Positions 33,801 to 45,481 of a stretch of DNA of 64,000 nt are shown here, piece by piece. Position 1 is the stretch's first letter. Every line of letters starts with the position of its first letter. Made by a program: the position numbers and the translations under genes. The notes under the pieces are model-generated. The model was not told the DNA's origin, made no database searches, and saw only the letters and a list, made by a program, of their open reading frames with translations. This DNA comes from Perkinsus olseni (taxonomy: Eukaryota; Perkinsozoa; Perkinsida; Perkinsidae), in contig JABANP010000142.1 in NCBI GenBank assembly GCA_013115135.1, positions 1 to 64,000 on the forward strand, written 5' to 3'.

Positions 33801-34171
33801 GCGAGTTGCATTGACCGACAGGTCCAGGCCACTGGCTCTACGGGTGCGCTCTTTGTGAGCGAGGAAGAGTTCAGCAGGGTGTGCTGGAACTGCAAACAGC
33901 CATCAGCCTGCTGTGGAATGATGAGATACAGAGAGCAGAGATAGTCGCAGCTGCTGTGAAGTACTCGAACCATTCATGCTATATATGGTCGAGAGAGTGT
34001 CCACCCACGGTAGATACCTACAAGATGAGCAAGTCCCTGACCCGACTATGGTGGAGGCAATATATGCGGCCAATAAGGTGAGGTCGAGGAGCTATACTCA
34101 GCTCATTCAACTCTGCTCAGGTCGCCCAGAACCGGCAAGACTCGGAGGTTATGACAGCAATCGGGAGCTGA
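30869..34171 (+). CDS. TPR-like helical repeat protein, many exons
   Basis: A multi-exon plus-strand gene. Coding pieces include LPLEQIVKALDQPRRSGDI (about 31110-31165), DEDKCRAIMTLKEDTLRP, LADMIEKGPCYYHSMNDVG, LSELKAEAFSILSSHVSSV (31440-31500), CPHQMEAAAEHALREAVML and PPDHTTLTLLKELVVDHSL (about 32580-32640). The 3' half is helical: AELLLKKKKWTQAREFLMI, then ATAWIYIATTYIHQEEWDQ joined across a 46-nt intron to AKKAISMALTLAG, which fits a tetratricopeptide repeat. LTEVGFAWLSRGMPSLAEV, LELQTAISLLWNDEIQRAE and PTMVEAIYAANK follow, and after a last intron VAQNRQDSEVMTAIGS and TGA at 34169-34171. Relatives such as TTC7/TTC21 were considered but not established; likely a scaffold. The 5' end is uncertain. 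Confidence 0.5.
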
Positions 34172-35017
34172 GTATGAACCATCAACATGAACTATCACGA
34201 TTTCAGTCAAATCGCCGTTAGCTTCGGACTTACAGTCTCCCTGGCTTTGCGTTCTTTGGTCTGCTGGTGACATGTGTAAAATACTCACCCCCAGACACGG
34301 CGCGTACATGCTTGACAAGTCAACTAATACGTGGATCTGGCCGCGTAAACGCAGAGTGGTGGATCTTCCCGCACCTGGCGCTGCTTCCAGAATTCCTGCC
34401 CTCAGTCCGCTCCTATGGTCCGCATTTTGTGAGAGTTTGATGAAGAGCGCACATTCTGGGGCTGTGCGCCTGCGTGCTATGCGCTATGCTTGATAATCGA
34501 CCTGTTATCCTTCGAACTCATAGTCCCCGTGAGCCGCGTTTCGAAGACGTCCGTTTGTGGACACCTCTTCGGGAGGGTGGTGCGAATCACCCATGCCCAA
34601 CCAGTTAGACGCTGTTGGAGTTATGCGTAGGAACGCCAATACTTGGTATAACCTCCGGCGACTTGCCCATAAGAGAGCCCTGAGGACGGACTTCCGGTGT
34701 TTTGGGAAGCAGCTCTGACACTCTGCAGTCTGACCTTCATGAGGCACAGGCAATATCCGCTAAGTAGAAACTCCTTCGCTCCGCTCCGCTGCAACAGCAA
34801 AAATTGAGCAAACGAGAATGAACTGCGTCGTCTATGATGTGAATACTGTTGGTGCGGACGCTAGGAAGCTAGCTTGACCCATGGCGCTATTCTGGCCACT
34901 GATTTGGAGCACTGATCTCTGATTCCCCAGGATACTAGGCGCTGTCCATTTTTTGACGTTCTAACTCGCTAGTTTTGCCTCTTTGACAGCCGCATCGCGT
35001 GGCATAAAACGAAGGGC
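34172..35017. other. intergenic, no gene seen
   Basis: Between the TPR-like gene and the amino-acid transporter, both plus. Short frames on both strands lack motifs and splice partners. It presumably holds the 3' end of one and the promoter of the other. Confidence 0.4.
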
Positions 35018-36652
35018 ATGACACAATCAACTGAGAACCGGACTGGAGATAACATCAAAGCTCCACTACTACCACACCTCGGCCAGAAGAAGCTCGGGGC
35101 CGACTCACCGTTCGATAATGACAGCATCGTCGGAGGGTGAGTAGCTTCATGTGGTATCGTCTCCTCCCAGTATGAGTCTGGTGCAGGTACTCTGTTCTGA
35201 CCAAGTCCATGATTGGAAGTGGTATGCTTGGCATGGCTTATGCAGGGTGTCAATGGGGTAGCATATTGTTCTCTATAGTGATCTGTATCCGAACTGCTCT
35301 CTTTCGTAGGTTTTGTAATGGGTATCTTAGCCTGCCTAGTGACGGCTGGTATAACCTATTTCACAGTATATGTTCTGGCGGTGATGGCCATGGAGTACAT
35401 GTCCGCTTCTAATGGGGAACTCTCCTTCTTCAATGTCGCCAAATTCGTATCTCCCAAAACAAGCTGGTAATACCCCGGGTTATCGTGGGACACCGTAATT
35501 TTGTGACAAGTGCCAGAAATCAACGACTTGTCCTATTTTCGGACTCTCTGATCGCCCTCGTTGTCTCAGGTTGATTGACCTGGGAGTAGCCGTAAAGGCG
35601 TTCGGTGCATCGGTTGCCTATATCCAGATAGTGGGAAGTCTGATGGCAGAGGTTGTACTTCAGGGCTTCTCACTCAGTATTGATCGCCAAATCGTTAAGT
35701 ACATAGTACAGATAGCGTTGGTTGTACTACTGGCCCCCGCTGTTTACCGTAAATCAATCACCTCCACTAAGGCTGTGAACATGTTTGGTATAGCTAACTT
35801 AGCCTACTTGGCCTTATTGAGTATCGTTTATGCGCGCCCTTCCTGGGACAATGTTACTCTATGGCCACTATCGGTTTCGGGGCTCTTCTCTAGACTACCT
35901 GTTTTCATATTCTGCTTCAGCTGTCAGCAAAACTTGTATAAGGTTTGTAACGAATTACGATATCCTACCCTGGGTAAGCTCGAAAAGATGGGTATTTGGA
36001 CTGTATTGTCCGGACTAGTCATCTACACTACTGTGATGATTTTTCCATACATGACCTTTGGTGAGAATGTCGACTCAAACTTCCTTCACAATCTACCACT
36101 GGAATCTTATCCAGTGAAGTTGGGCTACATAGCAGCTAGTTTGAGCCTTGGTATTAACTTACCTTTGGCTATGCACCCATGCCGTAATTCAATAACTGTA
36201 CTCTGGTATAAAGGCAACGTACCCAGCGACCCTGTCAAGGAACGAAGATTCAGGTATTATCAGGGATCTCGGCTCAGTTGTTGACGGTGCTAGTCGATCA
36301 TGCTAGGATCTTGAGAGTCCATCACTTGTTGTGTTGCTCAGGGTTATGCTCACTACACTGCTGCTCGCATCGATTACCATCCTCGGCATGGCCGTGGATT
36401 CACTGGGGATAATTATGGAGCTTGCTGGTCTCCTTGGTGGCAATACAATGTGCTATGTGATGCCTACTTACCTCTATTGTGCCATGTTTACAGGCCAAAG
36501 GGACTGGTCTTGGTAAGCAGTCTTACTAGTGTTGTTTCCAGTAGGTGCATCTCTCTTTTCTTCTTAGGTATCTGAGTGCGTTCTCCTTCTGCTTCTTTAT
36601 GCTCCTATACCCAGTCTGTCTGATCTCCATTGTCCAACAACATTTTCTATGA
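35018..36652 (+). CDS. AAAP-family amino acid transporter (SLC38/AVT-like)
   Basis: A multi-pass amino acid/H+ or Na+ symporter of the amino acid/auxin permease family. ATG 35018 gives MTQSTENRTGDNIKAPLLPH, a soluble N terminus. TM1 carries the family motif TKSMIGSGMLGMAYA (35195-35237). Next are GFVMGILACLVTAGITYF and YVLAVMAMEYM (35310-35400). A long exon (35571-36255) holds several membrane helices, including VAYIQIVGSLMAEVVLQGF, YIVQIALVVLLAPAVY, the family stretch VFIFCFSCQQNLYKVCNEL, and LVIYTTVMIFPYMTFGENV. VMLTTLLLASITILGMAVD and IIMELAGLLGGNTMCYVMP (36342-36465) follow. The last exon is YLSAFSFCFFMLLYPVCLI, ending QQHFL and TGA at 36650-36652. About 11 helices are expected. Plasma or vacuolar membrane location cannot be told. 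Confidence 0.85.
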
Positions 36653-36699
36653 AACATGCTTCGAAGAATGTTATGTATCCTTGGATAGTATGTGACAAT

Positions 36700-38235
36700 T
36701 AATTGACACCACTTGTGAGATGTACTGTAGTTAATAGAGAACTCTTTTGCTTTACCAGCCGGATAGACTCGTGGCATTACTCGTTTCTTACTCGGCATCA
36801 TCATCATCACAATTACTCTTATCGCAACGCCGGTCCCGTGAAACATCTAACAACCGTGTACATTGCCATACCTTTGCTACGATTGCTACTTCCGGGGTTT
36901 GCTGCACTTGGATATGTTCTTGCGTTCTAGCATAGAGTGAGTATGCATAGAGAGTGGGGTTCGGAAGCCCAGCTTGAACGCAGTAATACATCTCTATGAT
37001 GATAACACTCGCACCCAGTGTACTATCGGAGTGCACTCACTGGTTGGCTTTAACATAACAACTGGTGGAACGACGTTAAAGCATGATCGTCATCGCGTTG
37101 TACCACACTGGCAATCACTCCATTCACATGCGCCATTGGCCATGTACCTGATAAGAGGATGATACTCTAGCAGACCTGAGCTCGATACTCGCGGGAGTAC
37201 CGTATTCCGCCAATGTATGAGTTCACGGCAAGAGTTGTGCAAAAGCAACCCACACAAACTTGTCCAGAGTTGCACTGTGTCTTCCCATCGGGGCATTGGA
37301 TTTTCTGTGCCACATTAACAGCAACCTTGGGGTCATGTTTACTGCACTAGTGACTGCCTTACATTTACAGTCCTCGCTTCTACAAGTCTTCGCCTTCGTG
37401 ATGCCGCATACTCGAGCCTGTCATACCACATATAAGGATCATACCTAGTAATAGAGTAAAGAACAGGCGGTAAGGCACTGTTGCGCACCTCCTGCCTCTA
37501 CCGTCAGCTTCAGGACGGTTGGGATTGCTCAGGTCTCCCCATCTACCAGCCCTTTCGAAGGAGTTTCTCTCAAACAAAGCCTGCGCTTCGGCCTGATGTA
37601 TCGAAGCGTGGTCGATGCCCTGTTAAGGTTATTGATACCTGCCTGTCCCATCCCTTGGCATCATAAGCTGCAACCGCTAGTATATAGCAGTAAGCTACAA
37701 AGAGCCGCAACAGCAGTGGAGGCGATGTACGTACAACAGCCATTGAGGGTAGAGAATACTCCTCTGATGTGTGCGCTGTCAATACAACAATTCGTGGTAG
37801 CTGCTGAGGTCTCCTCTGATTTCCCGACTCGCAACGAGCGCAGATGAGATCCTGCCGCTGGGGGAAGAATTGACTACGGCGCTGGAGTTTTATGCCTCAC
37901 GGCCACTGCGCAAACTGTTGTCTGCATTGACAAACACAAGTGAAGCAGTCGATTATAATGAGAGTCCCTGGCATCATCGATGACATCAGACTACGTGAGT
38001 CTTTAAGCTAATTAGAATGAGATATGTCGTGTATCGTCATATTGAAAGTTGGCAGGGACTTGGATAGATATGATAATGTACTCCTTCACAGGCCGCCACA
38101 ATGGCAGCTTGTGTGGCCACGGTATCCTCAGGATGAAGAGTTGTGGGTCTTTGAGGTAGGCTTCGATGATGCCTTGCATTCTAGAAGCACGGACTTGTAC
38201 GTTATATCAACACTAGGGGGGTCCACCTAAGCAGC
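36700..38235 (+). CDS. unresolved plus-strand coding segments
   Basis: Several plus-strand stretches look coding but no family is recognised. One from ATG 37213 (MYEFTARVVQKQPTQTCPEL) is Cys-containing. One at about 37575-37800 gives FGLMYRSVVDALLRLLIPAC and AATAVEAMYVQQPLRVENT. One at about 37830-37980 gives EILPLGEELTTALEFYASRP and LRKLLSALTNTSEAVDYNE. One at about 38095-38230 gives PQWQLVWPRYPQDEELWVF. They may be one gene with 40-60 nt introns. Borders are guesses. Confidence 0.3.
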
Positions 38236-38707
38236 AGCAACAACAACACGAAGAACAACGTCCGTGAGCGACAGCAGTTGGTCCTACCACTTGCCAATCA
38301 GTGGTGTTAACTGGGGGCTCTGAATGTTGATGCACCACCCAATCCTTCGTCAATGGGTCCTGGGCTTCGGGTCGATCAGAGACACCACCATACTTCGATA
38401 CCCACAATCTAAAGTTAGTGTGATACGGTCCGCTACTGTGGTGGTACCAGACATTCTCACCTGTTGTGTCCATGTGCTACCCAGGGCCTTGACGTTATGG
38501 TCGCCGGGAGGGATGGGGCGGCATCTGGCTGCCTAGCGGTGTCCGATTGGCCCTGTCCTCTTGTCATAGCAGTATTTTTCGTTATGGTTCACCAGCGGCG
38601 TATCTTGCGCTGTCTTGCCCATCTTGCAATTTCTCAGTGCACAGACTTCCCACTTTTAAAGTTGCGTTCATAGAGTTCGTAAGTTGAATTGAGTTGTTCA
38701 GTTTTGG

Positions 38708-40924
38708 ATGAGTATGGCGGACTCATCCGATACCTCAACAACGACTGGTCGACCGAAAAGAAGGGCTGCTGCTGCTGGCTCTACTAGGAAGGATATGAAC
38801 GCAAGACAAGATACCGATGATAATGATCTAGAGTACCCGTATAAGGGGGGTAAAGCCCCACAGCAGCCACCAGTGTCAGGGGAGAGTAATGATAACTCTA
38901 CGCTTAGTGAAGGGAGTTGTTAGGACGCAGGTACGATGTCGTCCAGTAGTGAAGGGAATGGTGACGAAGGTCTCAAAAAGGACTTCGGCAGCATCGTGTG
39001 GCTGCTCATACTGTACTACTACATCTACAACCCTCGGCATAGCCCTGATGATAGTAGCTGCATAGATACACCCTACAGGGTATCCCCATGGGCATGTCTG
39101 GAGTATTCCCACTGCTATTAAAAGATCAGGGGGCTACGTACGTCCATAACCCATCGATATTGAAGGGTAGAGCATGACTGCAGATACTCCGAGTTGGCAC
39201 TCTTCTCTATGTGCTCATGGCCATTTTCTTTGAAGATATTCTGGGCACCAATAGTGGATACAGTATACGTGAAATCATGGGGGCGTCGTAAGACGTGGCT
39301 GGTAGTACTAGCAGGCCTATATTTCTCGTCGTTATTGTTCTTTTGGCAGGTACCATGCCAACTGTTAATATCGGTAGTGCTCTACTACCTCTCTCGTCAC
39401 TATGCTGAGTGGCTCCATGAGAATGATGTCACCCCGTTGTTTATGTGCTTCTTGATACTGTAATAATGGTGTTGTTATAGTCTATCAAGATGGCGTGCAC
39501 TTGAGGTACTTCTTGGCGGCTACGCAGGACATTGCGGTCGATGGATGGGCCATCACAATGCTGTCGAAGAAAAATGTTGGTTACGCTGGTAATGATACAA
39601 CGGGCGATTGGCTTGTTCATTCACTTACGTCATCAGGCACGACGAACTCAGTGGGACAGACTGCTGGATATTTTCTATCTTTCTCTGGTTTTCTAGCTCT
39701 GGAGAAGTTGAGATTTGTCACCCTTGACACATTCATGGCTCTCATGGCCTTCATCTTTTTTGTCTGTACGATATAACAAGTTTAAGGTTGCAATCTCAAC
39801 TCTGTACTAAGGTACTGTGCTAGTAGCTGTTTTCAAGAGGGAGGACGACATACCTCGAGAAGATGAACCTGAGTCTCTCTCCCATGTCTATGCTACCATT
39901 TGGTGTACAATTCAGTCACTTAAAGAGGCCAGCTGCGGCAGCGTGTGTGTATTTAGATATGTGTAAGATGCCGTGCATACAAGATGTGGTGTACTTATTG
40001 ATGGTCATGACGCTGCCCTTCGGCGCTGCTGACTCTGCTGGACTCAAGTTACAGGAAAGAGGTGTACCCAAGGATGTAGGAGTTTCTGGTCTTATCACGT
40101 GGTCTGTTCACCTTCTTTGCTGCTACTGCTGCTGCTGCTGCCCAGGTTATAGCGCTTTTTGCAACACTGAGCACCCCTGCTTATATCCTACTACCTTGGA
40201 TCCTCAGTAAATATGCAGCTTCTGCTCGACCGTTGGCCATGATGAAAGCGGTGTATCTACCGAAAGTCATGCTTGGTAATACTTCACCGTAGGTCACTTG
40301 GTCGTCCTCGCCGTGATCATTTGTCGCAGGTGTGGTATCTATGTTGTTAGTGGTGATATGCCCTACTAATGCCTTGACAAGGTAGTATAGGGCCGGGAAA
40401 CGCTGGTCGGATCAATCAGTACTCAGGAGCAAAACACACCATGCTCAGCCAGGAGATGATGAAGTCTCGATGCTTTACTATTGCCTATGCTTCGGTATAT
40501 TGATAGTACATGCAGCCCTATCACAGGTGGGTATGGTACATCACTAGTAGACTATCGTAATTATGTATATTCTTTACAGTGCATCTTCCTTGGTAAGATG
40601 TCATTCTTCTCACAAGTATCGGATACATCGATAGGAGGCACCTACATGGTGAGGACTCCCATTAACATATGCCTCCGTTATCAACACCGCCGCTTAGACC
40701 TTTTTGAACACCGTCTCGAACATTGGCGGCAATCTAGGCCAGCAGCTAGGTCTTAGAGGTAAGCCCCAGTTCTCTCGCCTCATTTCTTCGGACTAGTTTC
40801 TTGTTCTTCCAGCGCTCGACTATCTATCCGTGAGGAGCCCAACAACCGGCGAAGTCGTGGTGGACTCTTTTTACGTTACCTGCACGTTGGGTATCATTTT
40901 TGGCATCGTCTGGTTTAAGTAATG
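38708..40924 (+). CDS. SLC33A1: acetyl-CoA transporter, SLC33A1 type
   Basis: A major-facilitator membrane protein that in animals moves acetyl-CoA into the ER/Golgi lumen for protein and glycan acetylation. ATG 38708 gives MSMADSSDTSTTTGRPKRR, a soluble tail; DFGSIVWLLILYYYI starts the membrane part. Family hallmarks in order: GIPMGMSGVFPLLLKDQGA (39075-39137); CSWPFSLKIFWAPIVDTVY and GRRKTWLV (39210-39305); LAATQDIAVDGWAITMLSK (39515-39575); after an intron TTNSVGQTAGYFLSFSGFL (39640-39695); FKREDDIPREDEPESLSHV; LPFGAADSAGLKLQERGVPK (40010-40070); ALFATLSTPAYILLPWILS (40152-40208). SDTSIGGTYM is joined across a 49-nt intron to TFLNTVSNIGGNLGQQLGL (40617-40756). The last exon has DSFYVTCTLGIIFGIVWFK, then TAA at 40922-40924. 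All signature stretches are intact. Confidence 0.9.
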
Positions 40925-41226
40925 CCCTCGTGTGCTGGCGTCTCTGGATGATGAATCTAGATACTATGGGCGCTCCCTCATACAGCGGATAGAGGCTTAC
41001 AGTCCGACCGACTGGTTGGTTCATAGCCAGCAGGGCACATCAGGAGGGCCTGAACATAAAGTTTTGAACAGTACGTCAGGAAGTGGTGGCAAGTTGGAGT
41101 AACTGCGAAAGACCTATGCGTTCTCTTACATTTTATCATACTGTGTTGTTGTGTTCCCGGTCATGGTGGTAACGAGAACTTCGTGCTTTTGCTGCCTTAG
41201 TTTAATAATATCCGTTTGTTGCTGCG

Positions 41227-41504
41227 ATGGGCAACTCCTCCACCACTACCTCTGGGCCGACGGCTGCTGCTGCCGCTGCCACCGCACCCACTACTGATAG
41301 TGGCTCCAAGGGATGTAACCCTAAAGTGTCCCCAACTACAGGGAAGAGGATATGCTGTGTATGCAAGGTGAGTACTGCTAGTGCTCCCGTGGCAGCAGCG
41401 TGATCTTGTAGGAGACCAAAGCTGCGCGTGACGAATGCATTGTCATGAATGGTGAAGATAAATGTAGGCAGTTCATTCTAGCACATAATCAGTGCCTTAG
41501 GTAG
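41227..41504 (+). CDS. COX17: COX17 cytochrome c oxidase copper chaperone
   Basis: A two-exon gene. ATG 41227 opens MGNSSTTTSGPTAAAAAATA, a Thr/Ala-rich extension. Exon 1 ends at GKRICCVCK, and a 44-nt intron (41368-41411, GTGAGT...TTGTAG) joins it to ETKAARDECIVMNGEDKCRQ and FILAHNQCLR, stop TAG 41502-41504. The core has the copper-binding CC pair and both CX9C motifs (C-KETKAARDE-C and C-RQFILAHNQ-C), so it should fold through Mia40 in the mitochondrial intermembrane space and pass Cu(I) to SCO/COX11. The N-terminal extension is longer than in yeast or man, and the C terminus stops right after the last Cys motif. Confidence 0.92.
41368..41411 (+). other. intron of COX17 (44 nt)
   Basis: GTGAGT donor and TTGTAG acceptor; removal joins VCK to ETK in frame inside the conserved chaperone core. 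It is a clean example of the tiny introns typical of this window. Confidence 0.9.
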
Positions 41505-41791
41505 TAGGGTGCTATAGACTTTTACTATACTTCATGGTCCTGATCAGAGCTGAAGGATTCGAAGTAGAGGACAAGTGAGCATTGGTGACGGAAGGCAGCT
41601 GACACATGTTTCAGTTATTATTTTAACAACATCTTGCTGTTGCGTGAGTTTATTCGGTCGAGTGGCGGCTGTAGTGTAGGAGACTGCGATTATAAGGCTT
41701 CGGTTTCTGCGGTTGTCATCACAGTGGCCGTTCAACCTCGGATGTGTACAATCTTGGTCGATTTTCCAGTGTTTTTTGAGTCTCTTTAACA

Positions 41792-44700
41792 GTGATGGTG
41801 TCGACCAACGGAGTGGTAGATGAGAGTAAATCTTCATCAGAAGGAGAGGGTCACTCCATCGGCAGTACACCAGGCGCCCTCAGTTCCCGCAGCGAGCTGC
41901 TCAACTTGATATCTGAGATTAAATCAAGAGTACAGGATAAACTCAGTACTATTAATCTTGTCGGCCTCCTTGTACTTGTAATGTATCCTCAGCTGGTGTG
42001 GACTTTCCCATACCACAATTCATCCTCATCGGTCGGCAATCTGTCGGGAAGAGTCGTTTGGTCGAAGCTCTAGCTGGTGAACAGGTACTAAAGCTCTGTC
42101 TACTGCCTGTTGATCGCCTCTTCGTTTTCAGTTCAATTTTGTTTCTGGAACACTCGGCTCGAGGCGGCCAACGGTACTAGAGTTCCGTAATGATCCCAAG
42201 CTGGCCACATCACGATGGCAAATACTGAACACATCAACGCAGGTTTGGGAGGAGAAGACGATGTCACAAGTACAGCGCATCAACGCCGCTCTTATACCAT
42301 CTGTTCTCCGTCGTCCAAAGACCACCACTCGTGGTTGTGTGTCAGGTTTTGAAGACCGTTTCTGATGCCCATGAGTCGCTCGGTGCCAACGTGAGTAGAG
42401 ACCCAATCTATGTTAGAGTGGAGGGCAAGAACTGCGTGGATATGCAGATCACTGATCTACCCGGTTTTCGGTCAGTGGCATCGATCGTGCATCGTATCTA
42501 TCACATTCTTCCAACTTGTCAGAGAGTTCGCACTTGATAAGGAGAAGCAATCCTTGGCAGACCAGATAGACGACCTGGTCAGCTCCTTTATGCACGACCC
42601 TCGTAATGTGATGCTGTGTGTTGAAGAGGTAGTAGTGGTTGTGTGTGTCCCGCGTATTGCACCCTCACTGGATAGGCGGGTGACGCTGCTAACCTCTCCA
42701 CTCTGGCTCGGTGCAAGAGAGTAGATCCCTATTATAACCGGACTATACTTATCAGGAATAAACTGGACAAGTAAGTCACAGTTGTCACGAGGCTAGGCTC
42801 ATTCTGTCCTCAGGTATTACCGTGATCTTACAGCACAGAACATTAACGAATGGTTGGGAGGGTGAGGAACGTGTTTTTAATAGTTTGCTTAACGTCAGTT
42901 TACTGTAGATACGGCGATCTTCCGGATAATCTGGTGAAGTTCTGTCTTACATTACCGTTTTGGGATGAGAAGCATGGCGGTCCCCCCAAACCCTTCATAA
43001 AACTGAGGTACTTCCTTGGACTCGCTGGTCTTTTCTCACCCTTGGCGGCTCAGGAAAGAGATGAATGATAGAGACATAGCTGAGGTGAAATCAAAAGGGG
43101 CATCACAGCAGTTCATGCGGTATGTTGGTTTTGAGAACTTTGCTCGGTTTATGGAGAAGAAGATAGAGTCGCTGTTCACGTAAGCTATCATCGGCAGGGG
43201 GTGTTGAGTGCCATGTCTACTTGCCTGTGACAGAGAGTCCATCGGCCCGTGTTTGCGTAAACTTCAAGACTTGGACAAGGAATGGACGGATAAGAGATTC
43301 TAAGCAGCAGATGCTGCAGGACACAGACCCTGATCAGATAGTCAACTCTAGTGATGATACCGAGGTGCTCATGGCATTGGATATCGTAAACCTTACTCTC
43401 AGTTCGTGCGGCTGGAAGATCCTTCTCGGAGGCTCTCAATCATGTTATGGAGGGCACTATCCGATCAGAGGTAGATCACCGCTGTTTAGTCTCCTCAATG
43501 TCATCGAGGTGCTCATCAGGTGAACCGGTTAACACTCGCAGATGAGTTGTATGAATTCCATCAATGGATGCAGCTACAGGACTTCAGTCAAGATTTCCCT
43601 CTCCTCCCTACTGATGTAGTATACCCACTTTCACTGACTTCGCCACTTTCTCTACTTCAGGACTTCGCCAGCCTTGATCAATACATCGAGTATCTTGAGG
43701 TTGAATGCAAGGCGAGTAGACCTGGAGCTCAAGATTGTTGTCCACCTGTCTGCAGGTCCCATCATCGGATCAGCCTCTTAACGGTGGTGCACAGTTCAAG
43801 CGGCTGAAGTTCGAGTGTGAAGTATTCTTCCGCTTCTCCGATATATGCGTTGATGTAAGGTTACTACCCGCGCATTCCCGTCATGATCACCACCTCCCCT
43901 TTAGGTTTCCAAGCGTGATGTTATACAGGCCCGAGGTGTGAGCGTCAGCCAAGTGAGTATTATCATCTCTGTGTTCACCAGTGTCGTGAACCGTATTGAA
44001 TGGTAGGTGTCTTGGCAAGATGTCATACTGAAGCTATTAGCTAAGGAAGGGCAGCAGAACGTCCGAAACAAGATCGCCTATGTCGGTCGACGTATTGAAT
44101 GGTTTTTCCTCAAGCAGAAGGAGGTAATAGGCTTCATAACACTACCTTGCATAGCAGCAGGGACGGAGTGTCTTAGGTGGTTATTGAGTTTATGTCACAT
44201 CTGAAAGGCTCCTGTGATGAGCACCTATATTCCCAGCTCTTCAGTAAGAGAGTCAAGATGATACAGGATAACGAGATATGCCGAGAACTCATCTATCAGT
44301 GAGTTGATCGGTATCCATCCCTCAGCGTACCAGTCATGTATCGATCAGGAAGTTTGATCAAGCCTTGGAGCGGCAGTATGGGCTCTTCTTCCAGCTTTTC
44401 CAGAATACACTGCAGTCGGCATTTGCCAATCCCTGGGCCCTGGTTAAGGTGGTATCCGCTGCGGCGTGTCGTTCTATCCGCACGCTTCTCGTCCTGTGTA
44501 GGCATCATCGTGGCAGTTGGATCTTACTGATGATGGGTTCGAGGATATGTGCCTCCCTTCATTCGATGATACCAAGGCTAGGATACCCATAGAGATCGAA
44601 TGGAGGTCACGGATGGAACGAAAACTGAGAAAACGATTGAATAGCATACCTACTGATCCAGTAAGTACCATTAATCGCGATCGTACCCTCCGCAATGCTG

Positions 44701-45154
44701 CTGCTGCTGCTGCTGATGTTAGTTGATGATCGATGAAGCTGTTGAGAAGATCCAAACCTTGATGATGATAACCTTCATCAACATCAGAAACTGTCTCTGT
44801 GACCAGCTGGAGCTCTTTGCGGATAGCTTCTTCCAGTTGCCTATGGCCAGGCATCTTCAAGGGGAGATGAGTACCATTCAGTTGCGACCAGAGGTAATTG
44901 TCACCATCGCGCCCAATGTTACTCTTATATCGATTCAGGACCGTGCTCCTTTCCTGGCTCAACGGAAGGGTCTAGAACAGGACGTGGAGGGCTCTAATGC
45001 CATGCTTGAGGATATTGAATGGTGTATAGACCAGGTAATTGTATCACCATTATAATCATAGCCTTTTATCGACCATGGTCATCTTCAGATCCACACTTTT
45101 GCCCTTACGACCAAGGCTCGCCGATCACCATCAGATTGGAAGAAGAATTACTGA
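41792..45154 (+). CDS. dynamin-related GTPase
   Basis: A large membrane-remodelling GTPase with more than ten short exons. ATG 41792 opens MVSTNGVVDESKSSSEGEGH. G1 is GRQSVGKSR in PQFILIGRQSVGKSRLVEAL (42009-42070); switch I region is GTLGSRRPTVLEF (about 42148-42185); G3 DLPG lies in MQITDLPGFR (42440-42470); G4 is ILIRNKLDK (about 42745-42772). The middle/stalk region includes RYVGFENFARFMEKKIESL, GGAQFKRLKFECEVFFRF and EHLYSQLFSKRVKMIQDNE. The GTPase effector domain is EAVEKIQTLMMITFINIRN...LPMARHLQGEM (44737-44875). The last exon after a 54-nt intron ends ARRSPSDWKKNY, stop TGA 45152-45154. No PH domain or Pro-rich tail is seen, so it resembles DRP1-type or protist dynamins acting in organelle division or vesicle scission. 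Confidence 0.88.
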
Positions 45155-45481
45155 CTGCGAGGGATCGAGGGATCGGTACACTTGAGTAGCCATCAGGGCT
45201 GGATACAGTTTGCAGATGTACCCTTGGCTCGCTGCTAACCGGTCCTCTTCCGCTGGTCCTCGCCGGTGTATATGTTCCACCACGGTATTCGGAAATACTA
45301 AGAGATGTTCCTTCATATTTAACAGTTGTCTCGATCATAATTGCCTCTAGCGAAGTTTCCTATGATCGTAGAGGTACGAGTTACAGTGTCATTGAACGAT
45401 GGATTGCCACCACATACTATAACGCAACATTGGGTGGAAAACGAAAGTTAACACTCGCAAATAACAAAGTATGGGGGCTTA

